NCBI RefSeq assembly: GCF_008831285.2
Contig: NC_045139.1
Coordinates: forward strand, 11,812,704-11,876,703
Reading direction: 5' to 3'
From: Nymphaea colorata
Taxonomy: Eukaryota; Streptophyta; Magnoliopsida; Nymphaeales; Nymphaeaceae
DNA length: 64,000 bases
Position numbers and translations under genes: made by a program. Below are positions 48,455 through 63,089 of the stretch, one piece after another (the stretch's first letter is position 1; the number at the start of each line of letters is the position of its first letter). The notes under the pieces were generated by a model that did not search any database, was not told the DNA's origin, and saw only the letters and a program-made list of their open reading frames with translations.

Positions 48455-49151
48455 CCCGATTGCATGTTTAGTGACATCTGCCCGACCCATTGCATTGAAT
48501 AGCCATGATTGGATAGAGCTCAAGATGGCTGGAGGATTTCAGTAGTTTGAGGCAATTAGATACCTTGCTGCTCCTTGCTTGATTACCTTATGATGACTCC
48601 CCAACAAGACACAAAGATACGTCCTTTTGAACCTTTGAAAATTGAAGAGATTTACTCTGAGAAGCATAAGTGGAGGAGATCGAACGTGCAGTTAGCTTCA
48701 AGGAGGTCTGAACTTTCATAACCACAAGCATGGCAACTCAAACAATTATGTTAATTTCTCTCTTCCTATAATGATCTTTAGTACTCAACATTGAAGAGAC
48801 ACCAAGATCATAACTAAAAAATCCCGAAAAGAAGAATACTGTGTTCCAGAAACATATATATGTACACAGAATACATGATTTAGAAATATTATGTTTTTAA
48901 TTTAGAAAATATGGTACGACTGTAAATGTTTTTCTTAAATCTAATAATCAAATCATTGACATAGTCACACGATATTTTTTTTAAGAACACAGCATTTTTA
49001 GAACATGTATTTGAATAACACAATTAAATATCCTCTAACAAATCATGCTTATAGTCGTGTGTTATTTACTGTTTGTAGTTATCGGGGTTCCAGTCTTTCG
49101 TGCTCGTTATGCTTTCTCTCTTCAATTGTTGTTTTTTCCAAAATGATTGCC

Positions 49152-49152
<1 letters not shown>
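48455..49152. other. No gene recognised
   Basis: The stretch 48935-49005 resembles the start of the long duplication (TAATAATCAAATCATTGACATAG). Otherwise unassigned. Confidence 0.4.

Positions 49153-49215
<63 letters not shown>
49153..49215. repeat. (TAA)n microsatellite
   Basis: About 21 perfect trinucleotide units. It generates artificial poly-Asn, poly-Ile and poly-Leu frames on both strands. Confidence 0.97.
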
Positions 49216-49583
49216 GACATGCGCCCTTTTGTTCTCATATCTAATCAACAAAAAGCTTTCCCCTCGAGGTAAACCAGACCATGGTTGTACACCCAAACTA
49301 ATGCACATTTTGACTCTTGGAGGAGTAAAAGGTGTTAAGTAATGCCATATTACTAAAATCCGATATCTCATTTATCTCGATCTCTTTGGTTGTCATATCA
49401 TGTCATGAAGCTTTCCTTTGATCACCATTTTGAATTAAATGGACACAAAGTGGGGCGAAAAGAAAACAAATGAGTTTCAAATATAAATATTAAATTGTCA
49501 TAAGTAATACTATGATTAAGTAATACTATGACTAAATTATTCCAAGTTAAAAGTTCAATATGTGGGGTTTCTTCTGGAAAAAA

Positions 49584-50045
49584 TTTAACACCCCAAAAAT
49601 TTAGTTCCATATCTAAGACCATATGGAAATTTGGGGGTCTTATAAAAGGGGAAAAAAATGATTGGTTGTCTTGGTTCCGCTTTCTAAAATTAGAACCGAA
49701 ACTACTAAGGAGCAGGCTGGAGCCTGCCAAATTAGGAGAATGAGCTTGAAGTGGGAGTGGACTAGGTCATGACAAGTGTTATCAGAGCATGTCTCAACAC
49801 TCAAATTTTAGGTCTCATACATGTGAATGTGTGTGCCTTTAGGGGGATGGATTGTAAAATACTAAAAAAGTTTAGTCCCATAACTAATGTTCTAAATAAT
49901 TTTGGAGGACTTATAAAATGAGTTGTTTGTGAAGTGATTGGTTGTCATGATTTTTGGTGGCTGAAACCAAAGCTACTATGAGGCAGGTTAGGATTGGTTG
50001 GAATAGGAGCCTGCGATAATACAAGGTGATTGAGGTTTGTTTAGC
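49584..50045 (+). mobile_element. TRIM-like miniature LTR retrotransposon, copy 2
   Basis: The left repeat is about 49584-49775 (ACACCCCAAAAATTTAG through GGTCATGACA). A primer site TGTTATCAGAGC at 49777-49788 matches the iMet-type TGGTATCAGAGC with one change. A short interior ends with the purine tract AGGGGGATGG (49841-49850), and the right repeat starts TGTAAAATACT at 49853 and runs to about 50045. Both repeats carry TTATAAAA, GTGATTGGTTGTC or ATGATTGGTTGTC, GAAACTAC or AAAGCTACTA, and GAGCCTGC. Total length, LTR size and interior (about 76 bases) match copy 1. Confidence 0.72.
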
Positions 50046-51132
50046 CATAGGTGACTTATATTAAATAAAAAACTGATTTGAGTAAACTGAATGACCTAGT
50101 TGAGAAATCTGGGAAAAATTTAAAGCTCTTAAGTCATGTTTGATTGCAAGAGAAGGTTCTTCATTGTACAAACATGAAGCATAATTTTTTATTTTTATTT
50201 TTAACTCAATAAAATGATGCCGTAACTGACTTTATCATTGAACCAATGGTATAAAACACCAAGGTGTAGTACTCTGCACCAGGGCCTATACCTACTTCAA
50301 CTTGCACATTAAGGGATGATGCCTATGACAATGGAACCAGTCGTGGGCTGTTTATTTACTACCATCCCAAACTGGTGAGCCAAGACCACCCCACTCCCGA
50401 TGTACTAACAAGGTGTACTTATATTTCTGCACATCAAGTAAAAAAAGTTGGAGCCCTCTATCTCCATTTTCTCAACTCATTTTCAAAGCATAAATCTTCT
50501 ACCAATAGTATCATGAAACTGACTTTCCCTGTGTTTCAGTGTATACAAGTTATTAAAAGCAAAATGAGACCCACCTTAGACAGTTTTCGCTTCCTAGAAA
50601 GAAGGATGGGGATTTGGGGTTCTTCGCAACTCTTAACGAAGCTAATTTGACATAGTTAATGTTCAAATTTAGGTTGCCCATTTCCTTATGGATCTAGATG
50701 TTGTAGAAGTGAATACCTAAGCAGCAGGAGTGTATGGCTATGTAAGACAAACTCAAGATTGTCTTGGGTCTGGAAGGGACTTGTATGGAGTTGGTAGAGG
50801 TTTGTATTTTGTGCAATGGGATGTGGGAAGGTGAAAGATGTTAGTTTCAAGATGGAGAACTGGGGTGGGGCTTTTTTTGTAATTTGATGCAGGGCGATGT
50901 ATGTAACTCTAGAGTGAATCATCTTATTTCAGTTGAAGATACCGTTTTGAAATAGCTAGTGGAATTTGATAGTGGCCACTTAGGACCTTGAATTCAACAA
51001 GTAATTGGCAATTGATCACTGAATAGTTTGCAAGACATATTGAGGTGGAAGGGGAAAGATGTCAGCAAACTAAAGTGTCTAAAAATGTATGAGTCTACAA
51101 ATCCCATCAACAGAGCGTAAAATAAAAATGAG
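50046..51132. other. No gene recognised
   Basis: Short open frames only (up to 91 codons at 50375-50650), none with a known domain. Confidence 0.45.
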
Positions 51133-51368
51133 TGCAGTCTAGAAAGAAGAAACTAGTTCAAATTGAATTGTATTGAGTTCCCATGTATAGATCTTGTACA
51201 ATTTTTGAATGCATAATAATAAAAGTTGGATACAAGGAAACCAATATTTGTTACAATAGTGTGATGGGAAAGACATGACAAGTTTCATAATAACATTGAG
51301 GCAGTTATTGAGGATAGCTGACATGTTTCTTGTATTATCTTTTATTCAAAATCAAGTTCTCCTTATCA
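51133..51368 (-). repeat. Probable 3' LTR of the third copia remnant
   Basis: On the minus strand TTGAGGGAGCA (polypurine tract) is followed at 51368 by TGATAAGGAGAAC. The repeat appears to end near 51133 with TCTAGACTGCA. It includes the CAATACAATTCAATTTGAAC tail type seen in copia LTRs. The 5' partner was not found. Confidence 0.55.
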
Positions 51369-51384
51369 TGCTCCCTCAAATTGA

Positions 51385-52800
51385 GCATGGGATCAACTAT
51401 GTTCAGCTTGTCTTGAATGACTTGAACACACTTGAACCAATGGCCTTCATCATTCCATTGGCTACTTGCTCATCCAACCATATGAATTTAATTTGCAGAT
51501 TGCCTTTTTTTATATGGTCCGTAACAAAGTGAAAGTCCACTTGGACATGTTTGGTCTGGCCATGAAATAGCAGATTGTCAGTCAAGTACAAAGCTCCTTT
51601 ATTTTCACACCAAACAACAAGACATGTTGGAATCATTACACCTAGTTGCTCGAGAAGAGACTTCAACCATAGTAATTATGCTGCAGCACATGCGAAAGAC
51701 TTAAATTTACCATTGGTACTAGGCCAAGCAATAGTGCACTACTTCTTTGAAGCCCAAGACATTACATTAGTGCCTAAAAATGTCACAAATCTTCCGATCG
51801 GCTTTCTATCTTCCAAATTGTCAACCCAATCGACACCTGCAAAGACAATAAGATGAAGAGAATGTGACATAGTGATCTAGAGAGCACAATGACAAATTCT
51901 ATTCAAGTACCATAAAATTCACTTTGCATTGTCCAATGATCTAGTGAAGGAGCATGCATAAACGGGTAAGCACGATTGGCCGCAAATGCGATGTATCATG
52001 TATGGCATATAAGTGTGGCATTTTGCAATGCCCTTATCACACTCCCGTGATGGATTTGAAACAATTGAGAAGAATCAATATTATTTTTACTGGTGCTTGC
52101 AAAAGAAGTGGCCTTGGATGCTGCAATATGAGCTCGGTGAATGATATTTTTAGTGTAAGACCTTTGGCATGTATGCAAACTATTGTCTATGGTACACTTC
52201 AATTCCCAAGAAAAAAATAGCAGGTCCCGAACTTTGACGGAAAAAGCTACTCATAATTGTTGAATTACATTGTGCACAAGAGATTGGATGATATAATGAG
52301 GATTATATCATCCACATAACAAAGTTTGATATAAATGGTCTATATCTTTGGAATAGATAAATAGTGAGGTGTCAGATCGCAAGATGCAAAAACCGAATTG
52401 TTGAAGATGGCATCTTAGTCTATGTTACCAGGCCTAAGGAGCTTGTTTTAGCCCATATAAAGCTTTATCAAGCTTACGCATGTAGGTCAGATAATGAGGA
52501 TCTTTAAATCCGTGGTTGCCTCGTGCAGACATTTTCAATAATGTACCCATTAAGAAAGACATTTCCAAAATCCAATTGATGAACAGTCAACCCACATTGA
52601 TTGCTAAAGTGATAATACTTGAACAACAGTGGGCTTGACTGTAGGGCTAAGGGTCTTCCAATACTCTATTCTAACATCTTGGAAAAAATCTCGAGCCACA
52701 AGCCCAGATTTATGTCTAGCAATAGACCCACCTAGATTTCTTTTAAACTTGCACTATAATGTAGAAGGCAGGATTCGTAGGAACTAAATTCCATGCATTG
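51385..52800 (-). pseudogene. Third Ty1/copia remnant: reverse transcriptase and RNase H
   Basis: Minus-strand pol fragment. The RT start lies near 52770-52620 (GGSIARHKSGLVARDFFQ, then SPTVKPTVVQVLSL), followed by HQLDFGNVFLNG. The catalytic YVDD at 52307-52318 is intact. The RNase H domain is at about 51860-51700 (GVDWVDNLEDRKPIGRFV). The C-terminal part is 51666-51403 (WCENKGALYLTDNLLFHGQTKH, DEQVANGMMKAI). Stops and frameshifts break it throughout. Gag, protease and integrase are missing, so it is a 5'-truncated copy. Confidence 0.82.
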
Positions 52801-52959
52801 TTGCACTGAAGGGCAAGAAATTCTTTCTGCATAGTATCTCAACATTCTTGTTAGACAACCGCTTCTAGAAATGGTATCGGTTTTACGTGATCGGAGATAG
52901 CACTAAATGATTTTGGTGTTAATGAATATGATACTCAAGATGCACAATGGACAACCAAA

Positions 52960-53271
52960 ACTGCACTTGTGAATACTACTGCTGAAATCCTCTCTCTCAC
53001 TCATCTACTTCGTGAACTCCGGATCAATTCAGCTACCACTATGGTCCTGTACTGTGACAACCTTGGCATGTCAGCATTATCACTAAATCCAATTTTCCAC
53101 CAGTGCACCAAACACATCGAAATTAATGTGCATTTTGTTTGTGATCATATAGCCAAAGGCCATGTTCAAGTTCAGTATATTCGAACAGATCATCAATTAG
53201 CTGACTTGATGACCAAACCACTCCCTAAAGCTCAGTTTTTTGACCCAGACGGACAGGCTCAACCTGCATGA
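52960..53271 (+). pseudogene. Copia RNase H fragment in opposite orientation
   Basis: A 100-codon plus-strand frame with TTAEILSLTHLLRELRI, LYCDNLGMSALSLNPIFHQ, TKHIEI and DLMTKPLP, the C-terminal RNase H of a copia polyprotein of a different lineage from the neighbouring minus-strand copy. It lies head to head with that copy. No LTR or upstream pol is seen. Confidence 0.8.
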
Positions 53272-54938
53272 CACCAGTTTTCAGAGCTATTTGGACTAAT
53301 CTTGCAGAGGTCTGACTTGTTTGCTTGATGTTTTTTCGCTGTTCTTTATTGATTTCATTCTGTGTACTCTATTCTATTAATTCTTTGGTGATAAGGGTGG
53401 GGAAACCCTCTCCCATCAAAGTTGCATCCGAGCTAAGTCTTCCAATTTACATGAAAAATGAGCCTGTTTTGAATCCAAGGTTGCCAAGAAGAACTTGGTC
53501 TATCTGGCGTGAGGTCTGACCACTAGACTTTCATGTTGAAGAAAGTCCAGACAGATTCAAAAAACCACGCTTGTATTAGAGTTCAAAGTGGTTTAGATCT
53601 GATTTAGGCATCCCCTGAAAGATGGTCACAAGAAGCAAAAAAATTTAGGCCGAAACTCCTTTCCTTCCTACCCTTAGCTCTTGCAAATAAATTTAACTAT
53701 CCACTTTGATGACACTAAACTATGTCATGGACCCTGTTCTTAGCCTCGAATGACATTTTTTTGCCTTGTTTGCTTGAGTGATTATTAAATGTACTGGCAG
53801 CTAGTGGAGCAAGGTTCATCAACTGCTGGTCGAAATTAATTTTTGTGAAAGGGATATATGCATATGGCAGCCGCGTGCACCATATCTCCCTCAAAAAAGG
53901 CTCGCTTTAACTGCTTCGTCTTCCAACAGATCATGTTTTTGTTGCTTGTTGTCGTTTTTTTTTTTTCTCTTCTTCTTGAAGAAAGAAAGAGCCATTCATT
54001 TATACCCCAAAATCAATATTCCAGCTTAATTGAAAGGGAAAACGAACCTTATTCCACAATTTTGATTACATTCCTTCATTTCCAAATTTTGATTCAACAT
54101 TTTTTTTTTGAACTATCAAGTAATATGTGGACTTGACGAGAAATATTTCATTAGACGGTATAAAGAATAGTCAAAGTTCTTATCCAACCTCTCCCGTCCT
54201 CTTTAAGGGAGACCGCCTGTTTTCAGTGCTTGGCTTGTTGGACAGTGGCCCCTGTTTTGCAACACAACATGTTCTAAGTATTTGAAACTAGCTGCCAGGT
54301 ACTTGTCCTGACCTTGCACCAACCCCCCAAAAAGAAAAAAAAATCTTGAATGATTTTCAAAGTTCTTTTTCTTGTGATTTGCTGTGGGGGAGAGAGTTCG
54401 AATAATGAAAGAGTAAATGAAACATGTCAGTCGATTCTTTGAAAATTATAAAGGGACTAGGTCTATTTTGGAATTGTTGAGTACGACGGGGGGCCTTAAA
54501 GTGCAAAGTTTTGGGTAAAGAAAATGGGGGTATGGTTTGGACCACAAGGTGCGAGCACTTTTGTGCGATTCGGTATACTGAAGCTTTGGAATATTGTTGA
54601 CTGCACACCTTGTTTGGCCAAGAGACTTTTCTTCTCTTGCACAAATAAATGTGGGACAGGACTGCGTCAACTTAGGAGTCACAGAAAGATGGCTCTTTCT
54701 CGTATGCGTATCTACATAATTTTCTCAATGTATTTTTTGGTTTAGTGGACGTATTAAGAAATATTTGTGTCTAATTATATGTGAAAACATATATTCTTTA
54801 TCATGTTCTTTCTATACAACAAACACTAATCTTGATATATACTTCACAAAGGACGACGATGAGATCTGAACCCCATAACCAGGCACCAGGCCGTCAAGGT
54901 CCTCGTCAGTTGCGTTGACCTCTTGGCATGACGCAACT
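53272..54938. other. No gene recognised
   Basis: Open frames up to 95 codons at 53858-54136 and 54357-54644, on both strands, without recognisable domains. T-rich runs near 53957 and 54100. Confidence 0.45.
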
Positions 54939-57760
<2,822 letters not shown>

Positions 57761-57778
57761 GGATACCTTCTTCGAATT

Positions 57779-57786
57779 GTATAAAT
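57779..57786 (+). promoter_or_regulatory. TATA box of CYP94 gene 2
   Basis: GTATAAAT lies about 215 bases before the ATG at 57998, with a pyrimidine-rich patch upstream. Transcription would start near 57810. The predicted leader contains no ATG before 57998 and holds a GA tract at 57922-57940 that can pair with the CTCTCTGTGCTCTCT following it. Confidence 0.6.
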
Positions 57787-57997
57787 CTCTTTGAGAGTTC
57801 ACCTCCTCCATCGTCGCTCCCCACTTTTAGTTCAGTTGCGAGAGAAGGAGATAGAGAACAGTACACAACAAGTTTATCACACAGAGAAAAGGCAATTCTG
57901 TTAGCTCCCTCCAAGTCCTCACAGAGAGGGAGAGAGAGAGATTCTCTCTGTGCTCTCTTTGCTCAGAATCACACTTTCTCATTTGTTGAAGATCGCC

Positions 57998-59518
57998 ATG
58001 GATGGTGCCAGTGGAATGGCAGCTACCCTGTTGATAGTTCTTGCGTTAACCCTTCTCTTGTGTTCTCTCTTGATTGGTGCCAAGAAGAAGGGGAAAGCAA
58101 CCTACCAACCTCCCTCTTACCCCGTCCTGGGATGTCTCATCTCCTTCTACAGCAACCGCTACCGCCTGCTCGATTGGTACACCGACCTGCTCTCTCGCTC
58201 TCCGACTCGCACCATTGTCATAGACCGACTCGGCTCCGTACCAGTCATAGTCACAGCCAACCCGGCCAACGTCGAGTACGTTCTGAAGACCCGGTTCGAT
58301 AACTACCCCAAGGGGAAGCCCTTCACCGACATCCTCGGCGACCTCCTCGGCCGAGGGATCTTCAACTCCGACGGCAACCTCTGGTACCGGCAGCGGAAGG
58401 CGGCGAGTCTCGAGTTCACGACTCGGTCCCTCCGAGACTACGCGCTCAGAACCGTGAAAGACGAGGCCAGCCAAAGGCTGCTGCCCCTTCTCCGGTCAGC
58501 GTGCGCTGAGAAGAGAAGCATCGACCTGCAGGAGATACTGAACCGGTTCACCTTCGACACAGTCTGCAAGGTCTCGTTCGGCATGGACCCGGAGTGCCTT
58601 CTTCCGTCCATGCCGACGTGCCTCTTGGCTCGTGAATTCGACGTGGCTGCCGGCATAAGCGCCATGAGGGCCGCTTCCCCGCTGCCATTGACGTGGAAGG
58701 TGAAGCGGGCACTGCAAATCGGATCGGAGAAACGGTTGAGGGAAGCTATTCACGTGGTTCACAGCTCTGTCATGGAGATAATCCGGAAGAAGAAGGAAGC
58801 TGGAGGCGGCGACGACCTTCTGTCGCGGTTCGTGTCGATGACGGGCGGCGACAAGGAAGAAGACGAAGCATTGGTTAGGGACATGGTCATAAGCTTTTTA
58901 ATGGCGGGCAAGGACACCACCTCTGCGGCACTCACTTGGTTCTTCTGGCTCGTCGCACGTCATCCCGAGGTGCAGGACGATGTGGTAAAGGAAGTCCGAG
59001 CTAAGGCGAATGCTGGACTCGATTTCGAAGCCCTGAAGGAAATGAAATTCCTGAAAGCTTGTCTATGCGAGAGCATGAGACTGTACCCACCGGTGGCCTG
59101 GGATTCGAAACACGCGGAAAATGATGACATCCTTCCTGATGGAACGTTTGTGAGAAAGGGAAGCAGGGTAACCTTTTTCCCATATGGAATGGGAAGAATG
59201 GAGGATTTGTGGGGAAAGGATTGCTTGGAGTTCAGGCCTCAGAGGTGGCTGACGACCACCCCCCCAGATGGGAAAGTAGAGGAAGAACTGGTTTCCGCGT
59301 ACAAGTTTCCGATCTTCCAAGCTGGGCCGAGACAGTGCCTTGGGAAAGACATGGCTTTCATGGAGATGAGGTACGTTGCTGCGTTCGTGTTGAGCCGGTT
59401 CGTGCTCAAACCGGTCGAGTCGCACCAGCCCCGGTTCGTCCCGTTCCTGACCTCTCGCATGGCGGGCGGATTCCCCGTGTTATTTGAGGAGAGGCAGGCG
59501 GCTGCTTTGATTAGCTAA
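57998..59518 (+). CDS. Cytochrome P450, CYP94 family (gene 2)
   Basis: A single-exon gene of 506 residues. The start is set by GCCATGG at 57998, the first ATG after the predicted transcription start and in a strong context. Residues 7-28 form the membrane anchor, followed by KKKGKAT and the hinge QPPSYP (37-42). Signatures are TANPANVEY (86-94), DNYPKGKPF (101-109) and LGRGIFNSDG (117-126). The I-helix AGKDTTSAALTW (303-314) keeps the canonical Thr pair, ExxR is ESMR (358-361), the PERF-like motif is FRPQRW (412-417), and the haem site is FQAGPRQCLG with Cys447. It belongs to the same family as gene 1 and most probably oxidises fatty acids or jasmonoyl-isoleucine in the ER; the motif spellings look closest to CYP94B, which is an inference. 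Codons are much richer in G or C at the third position than in gene 1, especially in the first two thirds. Confidence 0.95.
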   Translation: MDGASGMAATLLIVLALTLLLCSLLIGAKKKGKATYQPPSYPVLGCLISFYSNRYRLLDWYTDLLSRSPTRTIVIDRLGSVPVIVTANPANVEYVLKTRFDNYPKGKPFTDILGDLLGRGIFNSDGNLWYRQRKAASLEFTTRSLRDYALRTVKDEASQRLLPLLRSACAEKRSIDLQEILNRFTFDTVCKVSFGMDPECLLPSMPTCLLAREFDVAAGISAMRAASPLPLTWKVKRALQIGSEKRLREAIHVVHSSVMEIIRKKKEAGGGDDLLSRFVSMTGGDKEEDEALVRDMVISFLMAGKDTTSAALTWFFWLVARHPEVQDDVVKEVRAKANAGLDFEALKEMKFLKACLCESMRLYPPVAWDSKHAENDDILPDGTFVRKGSRVTFFPYGMGRMEDLWGKDCLEFRPQRWLTTTPPDGKVEEELVSAYKFPIFQAGPRQCLGKDMAFMEMRYVAAFVLSRFVLKPVESHQPRFVPFLTSRMAGGFPVLFEERQAAALIS

Positions 59519-59965
59519 CCTCATGCCCCTCTTTTTTTCTTTCTTAATTATAAATTTATTATTAAAAATATGTGCATCTGTCACATTGTTGAATGATTAG
59601 AGCGTTACTTATAAATTGAAGAAAAGATAATGATGCATTGCGTTTTCCTGTCACATAAATCCATGCATGCTTGAAGAAGTTGGTTTGGAAAAGCTTCTCA
59701 TATTATAAAACCAAACAGTTAAATATTATTCATCAAAGAAGCACTTAGTCAAAACTGTTGTGATTAATGCCTAAACTATTGGCTAATCCGGAAATAACAG
59801 ACCTTGCGAAATATAGTTAGAAAACTGGAATTTTCCGAGACACTACTGAAGACATGTTGAAAGGATATCTATACAATCCGATCATGAGTATCAACATGTA
59901 GGTTTTAAGATCCAAATGACAGCACCAGGGCCCTTAGTTCTTTTCATTTTAATTTTTGGTTCAAG
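59519..59965. other. 3' flank of CYP94 gene 2
   Basis: A/T-rich sequence just past the stop (near 59540-59570) would suit a poly(A) region, but no AATAAA is present; ATTAAAA near 59560 is the nearest candidate. No other gene is seen. Confidence 0.4.
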
Positions 59966-60100
59966 TAGACTACAAAAAATAGGTATTTACTGACGCATGG
60001 AAAAACAAATGCAAGTAAAAGGTTCATCGTTATTGACATTTCCGTTTAAATGTCAGTAAAGGACAGCATCGTTAGTAAAACTTGTCTTTACAAAGCAAAT
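59966..60100 (+). mobile_element. CACTA-like terminus
   Basis: Begins TAGACTACAAAAAATA (59966-59981), identical over 16 bases to the end at 33860-33875. It is followed by subterminal-style repeats TTTACTGACGCATGG, TTATTGACATTTCC and AATGTCAGTAAAGG. Only one end is recognised. Confidence 0.5.
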
Positions 60101-62189
60101 AGCCTATACCGGTGAGAATATTCAAACTAAAAGTTTAAAACTCGTCAACCCTTGGCTGTTTATACAGCGAGCAAAAGTTTTGACCATTGAAAATATTTTT
60201 AAATTAGTTTGACGAGTTATTTGTTTTTTCATTTCCAAATAAGCAGATTAATTAAGATTAATATCGAGTATCAGCGCGCATTGGCTAATATTAGCCTTCT
60301 GCCCATGTGATGTTGGCCGATAAATATAGGCCTATATTTGTAGTTTTGAAACTAATTTACAATATTTTTAAAAAATTTCCAAATCAAAAGGTGAAAATTA
60401 ATAAGCTGATCGGCTAATCGTCACACCGTCAACTCTCATGCATACTGACAAATTTGTACGAAATTATTGAAGAATCAAACTCATCCAACTTTATATATAT
60501 ATATATATTTTAGATGTGTTTCCGTAACGACTGTAGATTTCAGAGTCAGATTTTAGGTCCACTCGACGAATATTCACCGATTAAAGTTGACCGTTTGAAA
60601 TTAAGATTATTATAAGGATGCGTACATATAATGAAACTGAATTGTGATCACATAATGGTGAACTTGTATATATCAGTCTTTTTACAAAAAGCTTTCTCAA
60701 CGCAAGTTCAAGTTCTAATTTATTTCATTTACACCATAGGGTTGGGAAGCTTTTTCTTTTCCAAAGTAAGCAGCAGTTTCTGATATAGTAATATAGTTGG
60801 GCAACCTTCAAGCTTCATATGCCTTGATTATTTTAACTACCTATTATTAAGATTTTAAAATACATTTAAAGTTAAATATTATTTAATTTGGCTGCTTATC
60901 ATTTGTCCGATCGGCATCTTCCCCATCACTTGACAAAGACATTTAACTTCTATTTCCACCGTTTTAAATCTGACAATTAATGTCCTTCACTTTCTCCCTG
61001 TTGGGGAAATTCCTCTCTCTCTCTCTCTCTGAATTTTCTGAGTTGTACTTTTCTACTGGTCCATTTTAGTATCCACTGAGGACCAAAATTAGAAGGTTAG
61101 GCTTTTACTTTAGATTATTCATGTTCAACTTCTTTCCACTCACAATTGAATTGATGTGATGCATTGTATTGGATAAGTGTGATTAAACATATTTACATTG
61201 AACCGTGTGTTGTGAGAAGCTGAAAGACTTTTTTCATCAAAATTCAGATTGAAAAATCGGAGAATCATATATGGTGAGGTGAAATCCTCTCACCATTTGG
61301 ACCTCTATCCAACCACGGCCACCCCATGCATTGTGTCGAAGGGGCATGATTAGACACACCGCCCAATGTAATGTATTAGATACTATGACTCCTCTACCCA
61401 AATTTGGATTTAAAAAACCAAGATTCCTATACTCTCGCAAAGGTTGGCCAGAGGAGGAATCTTCCCGCCTCTTCGAGGGGCAAATGATTTTTTGTTTGGT
61501 TACATAAGATTAAAATATCAAAAATTTTATTGAAATAATTTTCTGATGAAATCAATGCCCCACCCAAATTTGCAAAACGTTGAAAAAGACTCAGCGTTTG
61601 TTCTTTCAATAAAAATAAATTTGTTATGAGTGCTCATCAAGTAGAAAGAGGAAAAGGAAAAGGAAATGGATGATGGATCCCTTCAAAAAGAAAAAAAGGG
61701 GGTGGGGGGGTTGAAACGACTTCTTGTTTGGGCCATCTAAAACGGACGTGAAGGCCCATTAACACCCGTCTACATCATTAACTTTCATTCCAAGAGATGC
61801 CAACATATGAAGGGACAAAGGAAGTATGACATCTTATTACTTGGAGAAAAAGAGACAAACTCGGGGGCTCTTGTTGCTCTCATGTAATGTGAAAGGAATA
61901 TGGAAATCTGGCATCTTATTATTTGGACTAAAAGGAAAGGACTTGGAAGCGCTTGTTGTTTTCCTTGAAAATACTTGGAAACTTCACGGCCGGGAGGATG
62001 AAGCTTCTTAAGCCCCTTTTGCAGCTAATTAGCTTCTTTTCTTTGGGGTCAAATTTGGTCATCTCCTATACATGTTGGCCCCAACACTTATTAGAAGCAG
62101 AGTGGAAATTTTACAGACATGGAGACAACACAAATGATTCATCTTGTCTTTATAAATACAAGGAGCTGAACTTGTTTCAATTTGAAGCT
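60101..62189. other. No gene recognised
   Basis: Includes a short AT run near 60494-60510, a CT run at 61013-61031, and open frames of about 60-67 codons at 61237-61609 without known domains. Confidence 0.45.
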
Positions 62190-62327
62190 GTTTCCCTATT
62201 CCTAAATCTATCCCAAAAGTTGGAGCAGATTCATTAAGCACTCTAACACAATATTTCATGAACCTATATCAATCTTTGGGGCAGATTAAAATAATGTTAA
62301 CAAAATATTTTCATTAGCAAATGACCC
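62190..62327. mobile_element. PIF/Harbinger-like MITE, copy 3 (left end unclear)
   Basis: Contains GGAGCAGATTCATTAAG, ATTTCATGAACC and CTTTGGGGCAGATTAAAA. It ends GCAAATGACCC, which in reverse reads GGGTCATTTGC, matching the GGGGTCATTTGG end of copy 2. The left end is truncated or diverged. Confidence 0.55.
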
Positions 62328-63089
62328 TTTAGATTACATCTTGTCGAAGAAGTATATCAATAAACTTTCCTCCCCTACCTGATCCTTCAACCTACATGCA
62401 CAGTAGTGCCTGCACTGTAAGCTGGTGTGGGCCACTGCCTGCATGAGCCTATCAAAAATTACATTGCATGGAAGCTCGATCCTGGTTTCAGCTAAACGTG
62501 GTGCCCTAATCAGATCCCGGTTGCTGATTCAAGCGTCTCTCAGCAAAAAAAATCATGGCTCCGCCACTATATAAGTGCACATGTTGACTTATGTATTAAT
62601 AATGCATATCTCTCCAAAATCTTTTGGCTCTACCATTGATTTTCATTATTTTTAACTGAAGGGCGATCATCCAATTAACCATAAGCCAACTGTTTCTTAT
62701 AGTAGGAGAGTTTGGAAAAGTCCCCAACTCAGGTAGTGTCTAGCTGCAGCAGAATGGATGGATTTGCTTCATTTGCCTCATCCTTGATTTCTCGTCTGTT
62801 ATGAAGGTGATCTTTGCGATGAGAGTTCAACAAGATTCTTTCTCCTCATTTGCCGACAACTTTTTGTCACTTGTCACTTTAGGAGCACGGAAGCAGTAAC
62901 CAATATTTCTCTGGACCTTGCTTACATCCGCGGCTCCACTAGCTCTTCAAGCTGTCACAATTGTTGAACGGTTGAAGCTGCTGTCCCCATTGACATCACC
63001 CTCCACATAATGGTAGTAGGGCCTAATTCGGAGGATCCACTTTGCACAAATCCTCCAACTAAAGAATGGCTGCCTTGGTTTTCATCGCA
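62328..63089. other. No gene recognised
   Basis: The stretch near 62550-62575 (ATGGCTCCGCCACTATA) is like the end of the dispersed repeat at 22035-22740. The rest is unassigned. Confidence 0.4.

Noticed and set aside
49005-49371. Open frames rich in Ile, Asn or Leu around 49.1-49.2 kb
   Set aside because: They are translations of a TAA microsatellite in different frames.
49584-50045. Cassandra-type TRIM carrying a 5S rRNA sequence
   Set aside because: The layout fits a TRIM, but no 5S-like internal promoter could be seen in the repeats.
58046-58474. Long antisense open frame within CYP94 gene 2
   Set aside because: It is explained by the high third-position GC of the real gene. The sense frame carries all P450 motifs.
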